The notes under the pieces were generated by a model that saw only the letters and a list, made by a program, of their open reading frames with translations, made no database searches and was not told the DNA's origin. The translations under genes were made by a program, and so were the position numbers. A DNA stretch of 64,000 nucleotides from Eubacterium sp. AF16-48 (GTDB lineage Bacteria > Bacillota > Clostridia > Lachnospirales > Lachnospiraceae). The stretch covers positions 104,161 to 168,160 of the forward strand of contig NZ_QUHB01000007.1 in NCBI RefSeq assembly GCF_003479405.1. The letters are read 5' to 3'. Below are positions 43,743 to 52,887 of the stretch, in pieces. How positions within the stretch are numbered: position 1 is the first letter of the stretch; each line of letters opens with the position of its first letter.

Positions 43743-44597
43743 TTATTCCTTTCCACAACTACTGCATGCCGGCATATTTGTTACACTTTCCTTGTCTGTT
43801 GCTATAATATTTCTTACTATTCCACTACATGTAAGACTCAAATGATACCTGTTTCCATCTTCCGCAATAAAAACCTTTGTACCTGATTCCGGCTTTTTGG
43901 TTACACATATTCCACATTTGCTGTATTTTTCTCCGTAATTGTTTCTAAGCCCTTTTACAGATGCATAAGATGTACTGCTAATTGACAGTGCCAGATGACT
44001 GCACTCCTTCGTTAAGTGATACACTTTTCCATTTTGAGTTATGTAAACTATATTCTGACTTTTTGTTATGTCACTTCCTGTCCAGTCCCTAACCATGCTT
44101 CGTTGTTTTATGGCTATAGTCCTGTCTAAAAAAGATGTTTTTAAAACATAATTAAGTCTTATATCTGTCACATCATCAATTCCATTATTTTCATATATGG
44201 AACCTTTAACCTTGTTCCACATATCATTTTCAGTTATTTTATTCTTGTTTTCTTCAATTTCCGTTTTTATTTTCTTTAATGTATCATTATAGTCCGTCAC
44301 TTTATCTGCCAGTTGAACATAAAATTTGCTTTTAGCAGTAATCAATGCTATGTTATTTAATTTCATTTGTACCGAAAACTGTGTGCTTACCATAATTAAA
44401 AAACTTACCATAAAAAGCACCATACCTATAAAAACCGTTAATGCCATTGCCGCTTCTATACTGATACTTCCAGGGGAGGTAAATGAACACACCCTTTTTC
44501 GTTTTTTTAAAAGGTATATATGAGATCTTTGTACTTGGAGATGAGCACTGTATTTTTGCTTATTTTTATTATATTTTCCGAAAAAGGGCATGTTCAT
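43743..44597 (-). CDS. TadE-like pseudopilin with duplicated Cys-rich C-terminal module
   Basis: 284 residues; the start at 44597 is 3 bases from GGAGG, and an ATG 6 bases later is also possible. A prepilin-like segment, SISIEAAMALTVFIGMVLF (about 44-66), contains the expected Glu. The C-terminal third holds two copies of a module, VYHLTKECSHL..CGIC and RYHLSLTCSGI..CSSC (about 198-284), each with His and Cys that could bind metal. This makes it longer than usual TadE/TadF proteins. Confidence 0.8.
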   Translation of the reverse strand: MNMPFFGKYNKNKQKYSAHLQVQRSHIYLLKKRKRVCSFTSPGSISIEAAMALTVFIGMVLFMVSFLIMVSTQFSVQMKLNNIALITAKSKFYVQLADKVTDYNDTLKKIKTEIEENKNKITENDMWNKVKGSIYENNGIDDVTDIRLNYVLKTSFLDRTIAIKQRSMVRDWTGSDITKSQNIVYITQNGKVYHLTKECSHLALSISSTSYASVKGLRNNYGEKYSKCGICVTKKPESGTKVFIAEDGNRYHLSLTCSGIVRNIIATDKESVTNMPACSSCGKE

Positions 44598-44612
44598 TTA
44601 CCTCCATTATTT

Positions 44613-46535
44613 TTAATATTTCATATCACATTTAACTTTATATGTATAAGAACCATTACTTTCATTTAGATTATTTAACACCCATGGCATTGCCACAAAT
44701 AACGGTTCTATCTCATATACTGCTTTAAACTTCATACCTGAAAAACACTTACTCATTTGAAATTTACTGTTGTATTTCTTTTGTATATTTAATTGAATAA
44801 GATCCATTATCCTAAAAAGGCTTTTGTTTCCATCTGCAATCATCATCAACATCATGCAATATTGTTCATAATTTAAACTTAATTTTTTGCTATTTTTATC
44901 ATTCTTAATGCTTCCTCCTAACAGATTTTTAATGTCTGTTTTCCAACTGATTTTATCCTTTATGAAAACTACTTCGTTTCCCTTTAAGAGACCTTTCACA
45001 TCCGCTACTGCCTCCCCCAGGGACCACGCCTCTATTAAAACCGCCTTTATTACCGGCTCTAAAAAAGGTAATCCTATGGCTGTAGCCGCCGATGATGCTA
45101 TAAAAGTCAATTGGCTCATTTTAACACTATCTGTTAAAAGATATCCTAAATTCATAACATTTCTTATTCCCACTATTTTTTTAACAACTTCCGTAAGATT
45201 ATCCCTATCACTACTTTTTCCGCTTATTATGTACTCCATTTCGTAGCTTAAATCATGGTCTTTTATTTTACTAATGTAGTTACCAAATTTTCTTTTACCA
45301 TACAACGCCAGCAGTGCCCTGTCAGTTAAATCTGTTTTGCCGTTTTTTTCTGTATTTTCTTTTTTTGATGGCAGATTTAAATCAGATATAGATGCATTTG
45401 ATATATCAGATACGTCATCTGTTACCAACGATAATAGTCCTTTTTGTAATAATTCTTTAGCACTTTCATAAATAGACTTATTTCTATTATCTTCCTCAGT
45501 AATCTGATTTTCTTTTAAAGATTCTGTTTCATTAATATAATTATGTAGTAATGACATGGAGCTGTTTAAAATATTAATGTTTTCCGGAACAATACTTTCT
45601 AATTTTGAAACATCCAGTGCCTTTTCCTCTTGTAATATGCCCACCATTTTTTTCAGTATTAGTGTATTTTCCTCAACAAAATCTTTTTCGCCGGATGTAT
45701 ATCCACTTTCCCTAAGATAGGCTGCTTTTTTTCCCTCGTAGTCCTTTCCCTGGTCTATGGCTCTGCTAATCATACCCGCTTTCTTATCAAGTATTTTTCT
45801 CAGACTTCTATACTTTTTTTCAACCTTATCATTGTTTTTAGAGCTTACATTTCTCTCTATTATCCGGCTAACCGCATTAATTAATTTTTTCTCTTTTTCA
45901 ACATCCTTAATTTTAACAATTAACTCATCAATATCCTTTACAAGATTTTGCAGCTCCTTACTATCATTTTCAGATATTTTTTCATCGAACACATCTGCAA
46001 CTGAATCTGTCTTTTCGTCGCTGCGTTTCTCGTATTTGTTAAATAATTTAATTAACTCCTCTGCGGCTGTTGCTCCTGCAGCATATTTCGTATAGGAAGC
46101 TATTTGAGACAAAAGCAGCTTTTCGCCGTTATCCGTAACATATTCCACCTTGTCCATTTCTATGTTTTTAAGCCTTGTGGACATAAAATTAGTTCCCATA
46201 CCATTTAAATCTGCCATGTTTATATTAGCTTGTATGTACTTTTTCAGTTCTTCTTCAGTATTCTGATTTTCCCATACAAGTAATAATCCATATTCATCAA
46301 AAACCTGCCTTGCATATCCCGCCATTACAGAATCAGCTGCCATATACGTAAAACTTTTGCTTTCCGAATATACAACGTTAATTCGTCCGCTTTCTGAAAC
46401 AACACTAATAAACAACATTACTGCTACCATGACAATGCTTAAATATATGGATATGCTTCCTTTGGTTTTTCCTGAAATAATTTTTTTAATCTTAAAATGA
46501 CTTAATCTGTGTTTTAATAGATTTATAAACGCCAT
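44613..46535 (-). CDS. DUF5702 family protein of the Tad locus (TadG-like)
   Basis: 640 residues from the ATG at 46535 (AGGAG upstream). An N-terminal pilin-like hydrophobic segment (KGSISIYLSIVMVAVMLFI, about 25-45) is followed by a long, mostly helical, charged domain (about 60-640). DUF5702 proteins occur in Clostridia Tad loci where TadG would be expected. The start lies inside the Flp gene (44-base overlap), implying tight coupling. Confidence 0.82.
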   Translation of the reverse strand: MAFINLLKHRLSHFKIKKIISGKTKGSISIYLSIVMVAVMLFISVVSESGRINVVYSESKSFTYMAADSVMAGYARQVFDEYGLLLVWENQNTEEELKKYIQANINMADLNGMGTNFMSTRLKNIEMDKVEYVTDNGEKLLLSQIASYTKYAAGATAAEELIKLFNKYEKRSDEKTDSVADVFDEKISENDSKELQNLVKDIDELIVKIKDVEKEKKLINAVSRIIERNVSSKNNDKVEKKYRSLRKILDKKAGMISRAIDQGKDYEGKKAAYLRESGYTSGEKDFVEENTLILKKMVGILQEEKALDVSKLESIVPENINILNSSMSLLHNYINETESLKENQITEEDNRNKSIYESAKELLQKGLLSLVTDDVSDISNASISDLNLPSKKENTEKNGKTDLTDRALLALYGKRKFGNYISKIKDHDLSYEMEYIISGKSSDRDNLTEVVKKIVGIRNVMNLGYLLTDSVKMSQLTFIASSAATAIGLPFLEPVIKAVLIEAWSLGEAVADVKGLLKGNEVVFIKDKISWKTDIKNLLGGSIKNDKNSKKLSLNYEQYCMMLMMIADGNKSLFRIMDLIQLNIQKKYNSKFQMSKCFSGMKFKAVYEIEPLFVAMPWVLNNLNESNGSYTYKVKCDMKY

Positions 46536-46698
46536 CTGCCACTCCTGAAATTTGATTTTTAAACACAAGGGCTAGTCCCACTAACACTAATATAATAAGC
46601 ACTACTTCTATTACCCCCATTCCCTTTTCGTCCTTCCAGAAGGTTCTTTTCCAATATCTTGAGAAATTTTCCATAATATATTTAAAACTATTGTTCAT
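46492..46698 (-). CDS. Flp-type major pilin
   Basis: 68 residues. A basic leader ends KDEKG, and cleavage after Gly26 would leave MGVIEVVLIILVLVGLALVF, with Glu at mature position 5 as in Flp pilins. A short hydrophilic tail follows (GVYKSIKTQIKSF). Mature size is about 42 residues. It lies between TadC and DUF5702, and its 3' end overlaps the latter. Probable structural subunit of the Tad fibre. Confidence 0.87.
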   Translation of the reverse strand: MNNSFKYIMENFSRYWKRTFWKDEKGMGVIEVVLIILVLVGLALVFKNQISGVADGVYKSIKTQIKSF

Positions 46699-46708
46699 TT
46701 ACTCCTCC

Positions 46709-48148
46709 TTATAAATTCATTGATAAAAATGCCGGAACCATTATAATTGCCATGGCAACAATCAGCATTACAATCATTGGTCCCATTAATTTTGTTGAGA
46801 TTTTCCCTCCTGCCTTTAGCATGGTATTTTTCTTTTCTATCATTGAGCTTTCCAGTTCATTTTCTAGTACCACAGTCATGGCATTTGTCCCCCTTCGTAT
46901 ATTTTGTTCTATAATTCCCGATAATTTCACATAACAATGTAATCCACAGTTTTTTCCATAATTATTAATAGCTGTAATTTCCGATACGCCACTTTTCATT
47001 TGTATTAAAGAAATCTCTAGTTCTTCATAAGCATATCTTAACATTTCATGATATTCTTTTTTATCTTCCTTATAACCCGATACTATTTTCTCTATGGCAC
47101 TTTTTACCGAAAGACCTGCATTATGATATAAAAGAAGTTTATTTACTATTTCCGGATAATCTTCTAATAACTGTTCATTTCTATCCTCAATTTTATCTTT
47201 TATGTCCCTGTCTTTAAAAAAGAACAATGCCACTGACAATATTAATCCTATTGTTACTACAACATAGCTATTTTGCCCTTTAGAACTATAATATTTAACC
47301 TTTTTGCCATCTATTTTTTCCGGCAGATTTACCTGGCTGTCATATACATCCTGATTATCAACATATGACTGGACCTGCCTTTTAGCATCACTCTCTCCCT
47401 GATGTGGATATACATTTACTGAAAAAACATACTCTAGTGTAACCTTTTCATAGGTCATTATTGCCGTAAGATAAACTAATTCTCCCTCTTTATCAACATT
47501 GCTATTTATTTTTCCATCATAATCTATTATGTCAGAATCGCTTATTTCCCAGCTGACTAATATATTTTCCTCACCAATGCTTCCTACCAGATTTAATGGC
47601 TTTGTAACATTTTGGGCATTATCATTTTTTCCCAGAGCCTTTTGAACCAATTCCTCCTGATACCCTTTTATGATTTTTAATATCTCCTCATCCTTTAATT
47701 CTTTCTTCCCTACCTCTAATTCTATTGGTTTTATTGCCCCTGAATCATCTTCATAATAAATGTTATAAACCTCATCATCTATGCTATCTCTTTTCACTGA
47801 TGTAATAGGTTCATTGCTTTCGCTACCGGATATTTCTATTCCTAATCCCAACACTACCGCCAAAATACCACATAAAATGCAATAGGAAACCTTGTTTACA
47901 ATATACAAATATTTTTCTTTTTTAATATCTTCTTTAACACTTATCTTTCTTATGGCTTTATTTAAAGAATTTCCTTTTCCGGCGTAAGCTATGGGAAACT
48001 TATCCACCATAAACATAGCCATACCAAATAATGCCTTTAAGGGATAATCCTTTCTGTTCAGATTTTTTCTTAACTTTTTCCTGTAAAAAAATGTAGATGT
48101 ATAAAATATGGTAATTAACACTATTGCAATGACATATATTTTTATCAT
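46709..48148 (-). CDS. TadC-like inner-membrane platform protein (T2SSF domain)
   Basis: 479 residues. Two N-terminal TMs (about 3-20, 85-105) flank a cytosolic or loop region, then an extracytoplasmic insert (about 120-290). The C-terminal T2SSF domain (about 325-455; LYHNAGLSVKSAIEKI, GTNAMTVVLENELESSM) and final TM (MVLIVAMAIIMVPAFLSM) complete it. The large insert makes it longer than typical TadC. It forms the membrane platform with TadB. Confidence 0.86.
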   Translation of the reverse strand: MIKIYVIAIVLITIFYTSTFFYRKKLRKNLNRKDYPLKALFGMAMFMVDKFPIAYAGKGNSLNKAIRKISVKEDIKKEKYLYIVNKVSYCILCGILAVVLGLGIEISGSESNEPITSVKRDSIDDEVYNIYYEDDSGAIKPIELEVGKKELKDEEILKIIKGYQEELVQKALGKNDNAQNVTKPLNLVGSIGEENILVSWEISDSDIIDYDGKINSNVDKEGELVYLTAIMTYEKVTLEYVFSVNVYPHQGESDAKRQVQSYVDNQDVYDSQVNLPEKIDGKKVKYYSSKGQNSYVVVTIGLILSVALFFFKDRDIKDKIEDRNEQLLEDYPEIVNKLLLYHNAGLSVKSAIEKIVSGYKEDKKEYHEMLRYAYEELEISLIQMKSGVSEITAINNYGKNCGLHCYVKLSGIIEQNIRRGTNAMTVVLENELESSMIEKKNTMLKAGGKISTKLMGPMIVMLIVAMAIIMVPAFLSMNL

Positions 48149-48157
48149 TCTCCTACT

Positions 48158-48892
48158 TTAATACTCCTCATTAAATTCAACTATTTTTTGTGCCCACAAA
48201 AAAGCCAAAACATAAAGCACAAGGCATATTGTCATAACAATTCTTCCTGCATTAGTCTCATACATAATGTTTAGAAAATCCGGAGACATCATTTTTACAT
48301 ACAAAATTAAAGCCATAGGTATTAACGTCATTATTTTCTGCTCTGTTTTTTTCTCTGTTGTGGACACTTCAATTTCTTCCCTTACGTTTTCCTTTAATAC
48401 AATACTGTCCGTTACACTTCCTATTACTTCCGTCATGTTTCCTCCTGTCCTTTTTGCAACTGAGAAAATACGTGAAAATAATATAGCCTCCCTTAAACCT
48501 GTTCTTTTGGCAAAGTCCTTAAATATATCTTCCTCTCTTACATTTAACTTTATTTTAGATATCATAATTCTTAATTCTTCACATATGTAACTGTATCTTC
48601 CATACATTGAAACCATATCTTTATAGCTTTCCTTTAAGGCATTTGAAACGGAATATCCTGTTTTTAAGGAATCGGACATAACCATAAGCATATCTTTAAA
48701 CTGCACTTTAAGTTCTTTCTTTTTCTTATTAATTATTCTTCTTTTTTGCTCCCTGTATATGGGAACTCCTAAAGGCAAAAGAATAACTACTGCATAAATG
48801 GTTCCGTAAAACAATATTGAAATAATAATTATAGCCATAAAAATCACCATAATTACCACTGCCTTTTCCTTTTTGGATACTTTGTAAATCAT
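48158..48892 (-). CDS. TadB-like inner-membrane platform protein (T2SSF domain)
   Basis: 244 residues. Two N-terminal TMs (about 10-45) are followed by a T2SSF domain (about 70-190; QFKDMLMVMSDSLKTGYSVS, AKRTGGNMTEVI) and C-terminal TMs (about 190-240). It directly follows tadA with no intergenic gap, and TadC follows by 9 bases. Partner of TadC and the TadA ATPase. Confidence 0.9.
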   Translation of the reverse strand: MIYKVSKKEKAVVIMVIFMAIIIISILFYGTIYAVVILLPLGVPIYREQKRRIINKKKKELKVQFKDMLMVMSDSLKTGYSVSNALKESYKDMVSMYGRYSYICEELRIMISKIKLNVREEDIFKDFAKRTGLREAILFSRIFSVAKRTGGNMTEVIGSVTDSIVLKENVREEIEVSTTEKKTEQKIMTLIPMALILYVKMMSPDFLNIMYETNAGRIVMTICLVLYVLAFLWAQKIVEFNEEY

Positions 48893-50104
48893 TTAAAGAC
48901 TTAAACCACTCCTTTCTAATTTTTCAGTGTTTACTAACCTGTTTCTAGCTTCAAGCTTTCCTTCTACCAATTCCTCTGTCTCCCCGTACTCCACAAACTC
49001 AAAGAGAGGATTTAATTTTATTTCTCCATTAACACAATCTAATACCTCGTCTATTTTTAAAACCTTTCTGGTTCTATCACGAAGCCTCCCTAAGTGAACA
49101 ATTATATCTATAGCAGATGCTATCTGGGAACGTATGGCATTCATAGGGATGTCCATTCCCATAAGTACCATGGTTTCTAACCTGTTAAGCATATCCTTAG
49201 TGTTGTTTGAATGACCTGTACTCATGGAGCCGTCATGCCCTGTCTGCATTGCCTGAAGCATATCAATAGCTTCTTTCCCACGAACCTCTCCCACTATAAT
49301 TCTATCAGGTCTCATTCTAAGGGATGTTCTGATTAAATCTCTTATGGTAATTTCGTTTTCTCCCTCAGTATTCGCCTGCCTTGCCTCCATTCTCACTATA
49401 TTCTTAATATTTTTTAGCTGTAATTCCGCAGAATCCTCTATGGTAATAACCCTTTCCTCTCCGGGAATGTAATCTGACAAAACATTTAAAAAAGTAGTTT
49501 TACCGGAGCCGGTTCCACCGCATATAAAAATGTTATAACCTGATACCACAAGCTTTTCCAAAAAATCCGCTGCTTCCTTAGTAATGGATTTAAGTTCAAT
49601 TAACCTCTTCATATCAACTCTTTCCCTGGGGAACTTTCTAACCGTAACTACTGCTCCGTCAATTGCCACCGGTGGAAGAACAATGTTTACCCTGGAGCCG
49701 TCAGGAAGTCTGGTGTCCGCTATAGGTGATGATTCATTAATTCTTTTATTATTTCTGCTTACAATCTGCTGTATAATGTCATTTAGCCTTTCCGGAGAAT
49801 CAAACTGTCCCTCCGTTTCATATATATGTCCCTTTTTTTCAATAAAAATGCTGTTATGACTGTTAATCATAATTTCCGTAATGTCTTCATCTTCTAACAA
49901 TTCATCTAATATTCCCAATCCCTTAATGGAATTAAATATATATTTATGTAAACCTATTTTTTCACTAACCGACATATATCTGTATTCAGTTTCTTCTGCA
50001 ATTATTTCATCTATAATTTCATGTATCTCGCTATTTTCAGCTTCCCTGGACATATCCAGATTGTCCACAACTTTATTTCTAATATCTTCTTTGTTAGTTT
50101 TCAT
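48893..50104 (-). CDS. tadA: TadA/CpaF-type secretion ATPase
   Basis: 403 residues. An N-terminal helical domain (about 1-100) precedes the ATPase core: Walker A CGGTGSGKTTFLN (about 195-207), Asp box TIEDSAEL, Walker B RIIVGEVRGKEA and His box MSTGHSNN. It is a hexameric motor for assembling, and in Tad systems also retracting, the Flp pilus. Confidence 0.95.
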   Translation of the reverse strand: MKTNKEDIRNKVVDNLDMSREAENSEIHEIIDEIIAEETEYRYMSVSEKIGLHKYIFNSIKGLGILDELLEDEDITEIMINSHNSIFIEKKGHIYETEGQFDSPERLNDIIQQIVSRNNKRINESSPIADTRLPDGSRVNIVLPPVAIDGAVVTVRKFPRERVDMKRLIELKSITKEAADFLEKLVVSGYNIFICGGTGSGKTTFLNVLSDYIPGEERVITIEDSAELQLKNIKNIVRMEARQANTEGENEITIRDLIRTSLRMRPDRIIVGEVRGKEAIDMLQAMQTGHDGSMSTGHSNNTKDMLNRLETMVLMGMDIPMNAIRSQIASAIDIIVHLGRLRDRTRKVLKIDEVLDCVNGEIKLNPLFEFVEYGETEELVEGKLEARNRLVNTEKLERSGLSL

Positions 50105-50121
50105 ATCATCATCCTAAAATT

Positions 50122-51126
50122 TTATGCAACCTCTTCTAACTCTTTTTTTATAACAGCACCTAATTTTCCCTCTAACTGATTTTCTAAATAATTCTCACTG
50201 AAACTCTCCGTACTGATTTCCGGTATAAATATCTTTTTTGTCTTTTCTAGTAATTCTTCTTTTTCGCTTTTTAATAAAAATTCTTCGTAAACAGATGCTT
50301 TCATGGTATTAATCCATCCTGTATTAACAGGCATATACACCTTGTCACATATATCTAATAATTCAAAAATATTCTCCACCATATTACCTGTGTCTACTAT
50401 TATTCTGTCATATAACCCCAGCTCTGAAATTTTCTTGATTAAATTAATCCACTCTTCTGTTTTGATTTTTCGCAAATCTTCCGAATACAATAATGGTGGA
50501 ATATAATCCATATCCTTATACCTGCAAATAACAGTGTGAAGTCTTATGGCTACAGACTCCCTGCTTTGTCTGAAATAATACATAAGATCAGACAAATCTT
50601 TTGCGCATCTGGTATTTAGCAGTTTTTCAAACACTGAAAATTCTTCCAAATTAATATAGAGAACGGAGCTTTTCCGTGCCAGCATAGCCCCCAGTGTAAT
50701 GGAAAATACTGTGTTTTCTTCATTACATGCAGGTGAATATATCCCTATAATCTGTGCCGCCTTTCCTAAAACCTTAACCTCTTCCACCTGATTATCCCTT
50801 CTATAACAGTCTGATATTTTTTGTAAAATATTCTCCGTAGACTGATATTTATATACCGCAGGATATGTCTCATATTCTAAGCTTACGGTTCCTGATGAAA
50901 GAATTATAATGTTTTGAATATTTTCATTTTCAATGTTTTCAAACATTAATTCCGGCGATATAAGAGCTATGGTAATGCTTTCCTTCTTCAGATATTCCTT
51001 AAGCGCTTCTACTCTGGTAAAAGAAATCACACGAAACACTGTTCCATGTCTGTTTCTAATATAGTTTGCCAGTCGGCTCACATATTCACTATCGTTATCA
51101 CAAATAGCTAATATTCCTGTGTTCAT
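50122..51126 (-). CDS. TadZ/CpaE-like pilus-localisation protein with altered P-loop
   Basis: 334 residues. An atypical receiver-like N-terminal domain (about 1-110) is followed by a ParA/MinD-like domain (about 125-300). Where Walker A (KGGVGKT) is expected the sequence is YSPACNEENTVFS, with no Gly-Lys-Thr; later features (VLYINLEEF, RIIVDTGNMVENI) fit the fold. ATP hydrolysis is therefore doubtful. TadZ proteins place the pilus machinery at the pole. First gene of the locus. Confidence 0.85.
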   Translation of the reverse strand: MNTGILAICDNDSEYVSRLANYIRNRHGTVFRVISFTRVEALKEYLKKESITIALISPELMFENIENENIQNIIILSSGTVSLEYETYPAVYKYQSTENILQKISDCYRRDNQVEEVKVLGKAAQIIGIYSPACNEENTVFSITLGAMLARKSSVLYINLEEFSVFEKLLNTRCAKDLSDLMYYFRQSRESVAIRLHTVICRYKDMDYIPPLLYSEDLRKIKTEEWINLIKKISELGLYDRIIVDTGNMVENIFELLDICDKVYMPVNTGWINTMKASVYEEFLLKSEKEELLEKTKKIFIPEISTESFSENYLENQLEGKLGAVIKKELEEVA

Positions 51127-51166
51127 ATTTTTATTGTTTTCCCTCCTTGCTTTTGTGTATGCTCAT

Positions 51167-51195
51167 ATTATATATGCACACTTTTAAAATGTCTA
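51167..51195 (-). promoter_or_regulatory. Predicted promoter of the Tad locus
   Basis: On the minus strand TAGACA (51190-51195), a 17-base spacer and TATAAT (51167-51172), about 40 bases upstream of the tadZ-like start. Confidence 0.7.
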
Positions 51196-51227
51196 TAGTT
51201 TTTTTAAAATTTTTTAATATTTTTTTA

Positions 51228-51256
51228 TTGACTAAAAATATAATAAATGTTATCAT
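51228..51256 (+). promoter_or_regulatory. Predicted promoter of the hemolysin III-like gene
   Basis: TTGACT (51228-51233), a 17-base spacer and TATCAT (51251-51256). Confidence 0.7.
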
Positions 51257-51259
51257 TCA

Positions 51260-51280
51260 ATGTAGTATTAATAACTACAT
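51260..51280. promoter_or_regulatory. Perfect inverted repeat at the transcription start, probable operator
   Basis: ATGTAGT-7 bases-ACTACAT, perfect 7-bp arms. It begins 4 bases after the -10 hexamer, over the predicted start site. A dimeric repressor bound here would block initiation. Confidence 0.6.
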
Positions 51281-51313
51281 GTTGTAGAATTGATTAATGG
51301 AGGGTTTAAATTT

Positions 51314-51988
51314 ATGAGTAAAAGAATTAAATTAGCAGATAGGGAACTCCCTACATATTCAAAAGGTGAAGAGATTTTTAATATGGTATCCCATATTGTA
51401 GGTGGAGCTTTAGGTATTGCCGCTTTAGTGCTTTGTATTATTACCGCAGCTAAGGCTCACAGTGCCATTGGTGTCATTTCATCCTGCATTTATGGATTTA
51501 CCTTAATAGCTTTATATACAATGTCTAGCGTTTATCACGGATTAAAACCCGGTATGGCAAAAAAAGTTATGCAGGTTTTAGACCACTGCACCATTTATTT
51601 CCTTATTGCAGGAAGCTACACACCTATACTTTTAGTTGCCATGATGCCTAAGTATCCTGTTATTGCATGGTTTATTTTCGCTTTAGTATGGGGCTGTGCC
51701 GTTGTTGCCTGTACCCTTACTGCCATTGATTTAAAAAAATACCGTGTAATGTCCATGATTTGCTACCTTGCCATGGGCTGGGTTATTATCTTCTTTATTA
51801 AACAGACCTACGATGTTATGTATCTTGGTGGTGTTGTTTTTCTTGTAACCGGAGGCATTGCCTACACCATTGGCTCTGTTCTTTATGGTCTTGGAAAAAC
51901 AAAAAAATGGATGCACTCCATTTTTCATTTATTTATTCTTGCAGGAAGCGTGTTACATTTCTTTGCAATTATTTTATACGCACTGTAA
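51314..51988 (+). CDS. Hemolysin III / PAQR-family membrane protein
   Basis: 224 residues from the ATG at 51314 with GGAGGG upstream; an earlier in-frame ATT-type start is spurious. Seven TM helices. Conserved motifs are NMVSHIVGGALG (first His), SVYHG, LDHCTIYFLIAGSYTP and the C-terminal HSIFHLFILAGSVLHFF. These His/Asp residues form the zinc site of PAQR proteins. Bacterial members are linked to membrane homeostasis; true hemolysin activity is unlikely. Confidence 0.93.
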   Translation: MSKRIKLADRELPTYSKGEEIFNMVSHIVGGALGIAALVLCIITAAKAHSAIGVISSCIYGFTLIALYTMSSVYHGLKPGMAKKVMQVLDHCTIYFLIAGSYTPILLVAMMPKYPVIAWFIFALVWGCAVVACTLTAIDLKKYRVMSMICYLAMGWVIIFFIKQTYDVMYLGGVVFLVTGGIAYTIGSVLYGLGKTKKWMHSIFHLFILAGSVLHFFAIILYAL

Positions 51989-52008
51989 TGTAATTATTTA
52001 TCACATAA

Positions 52009-52056
52009 AAAATACCTTAGCATATGAATTATTATGATTCTCTGCTAAGGTATTTT
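52009..52056. terminator. Bidirectional terminator between convergent genes
   Basis: 12-bp stem AATACCTTAGCA / TGCTAAGGTATT, with T-runs on the outer side of both arms. It serves the hemolysin III-like gene (plus) and the TPM gene (minus). Confidence 0.9.
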
Positions 52057-52080
52057 TATGTTTATGATATTATTTTTGTA

Positions 52081-52875
52081 TTAGAATTTACCACTGGTTC
52101 CACCATGAGTTTCCCCGGATGATGAAATATGTATGCTGCTTCCGCCACCATTATTGTTATCATTTTTCGGTCTGGCTCTTTTAGTAATGTTTGAATAAAG
52201 ATACAAATCCCTCATTTCGGAAATGTCAACGCTTCCGTCTTTAACATAATTGCCTGCTGCTGCCTGCATATGAACAGATTTTAATTTTGCTATCATGCAT
52301 GCCACAATTATCAGGGCAATAACCAGTCCTGCCACAAAAGAAATCAATATCCACATTGAAGACAAAGGTTCGTGGGGCATATTGGAAGAATCATATGCAG
52401 CCCCTTCTTTCGCCTGGGTAAGGAATTTGTCACATTGTTTTGCATAAGTACTAAATGCCTTTTCATAATTACCGGCGGATAAGTCATCTAAAAACTTATT
52501 TTCTATATAATTTATTCCGGCATCAGTAAATGCCTTAATGGCATACCCACAAGTCGATATCCCATAATCCCTGTCCTCCATGGATACTAACAGCAAAATT
52601 CCATCTTTACCATATCCGTTATAATCGTAATAATCATCGGCATATGCTTCCGCACTTTTTCCGTCAAGGCTGTTGGTAGTTACCACTACCACCTGACAGT
52701 TTTGCCTGTTGCTTATTTCCTTTAAAGTTTCATTTAACGAGTTTTCTTCGCTATCTGTTAATAATCCTGCATCATCCACTACATATGCAGCCATTTCGTT
52801 TTGGGCAAACACCGGCATTACACACATTGTAGAAAAGATAAGGGTAAATAAAATTATGTACAATCTCTTTTTCAT
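52081..52875 (-). CDS. TPM-domain membrane protein (YgcG/YdjH-like)
   Basis: 264 residues with a signal peptide (about 1-24, ending VFA). The TPM domain (about 28-150) has YVVDDAGLLTDSEENSLNE, CQVVVVTTNSLDGKSAEAYADD and YGKDGILLLVS. One TM follows (about 172-195), then a cytosolic tail ending in a Gly/Ser-rich stretch (GGGSSIHISSSGETHGGTSG). Third gene of the SPFH/zinc-ribbon/TPM unit. In Bacillus a ydjG-ydjH-ydjI set works with the phage-shock protein PspA. Confidence 0.88.
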   Translation of the reverse strand: MKKRLYIILFTLIFSTMCVMPVFAQNEMAAYVVDDAGLLTDSEENSLNETLKEISNRQNCQVVVVTTNSLDGKSAEAYADDYYDYNGYGKDGILLLVSMEDRDYGISTCGYAIKAFTDAGINYIENKFLDDLSAGNYEKAFSTYAKQCDKFLTQAKEGAAYDSSNMPHEPLSSMWILISFVAGLVIALIIVACMIAKLKSVHMQAAAGNYVKDGSVDISEMRDLYLYSNITKRARPKNDNNNGGGSSIHISSSGETHGGTSGKF

Positions 52876-52887
52876 CTATTTATCCTC

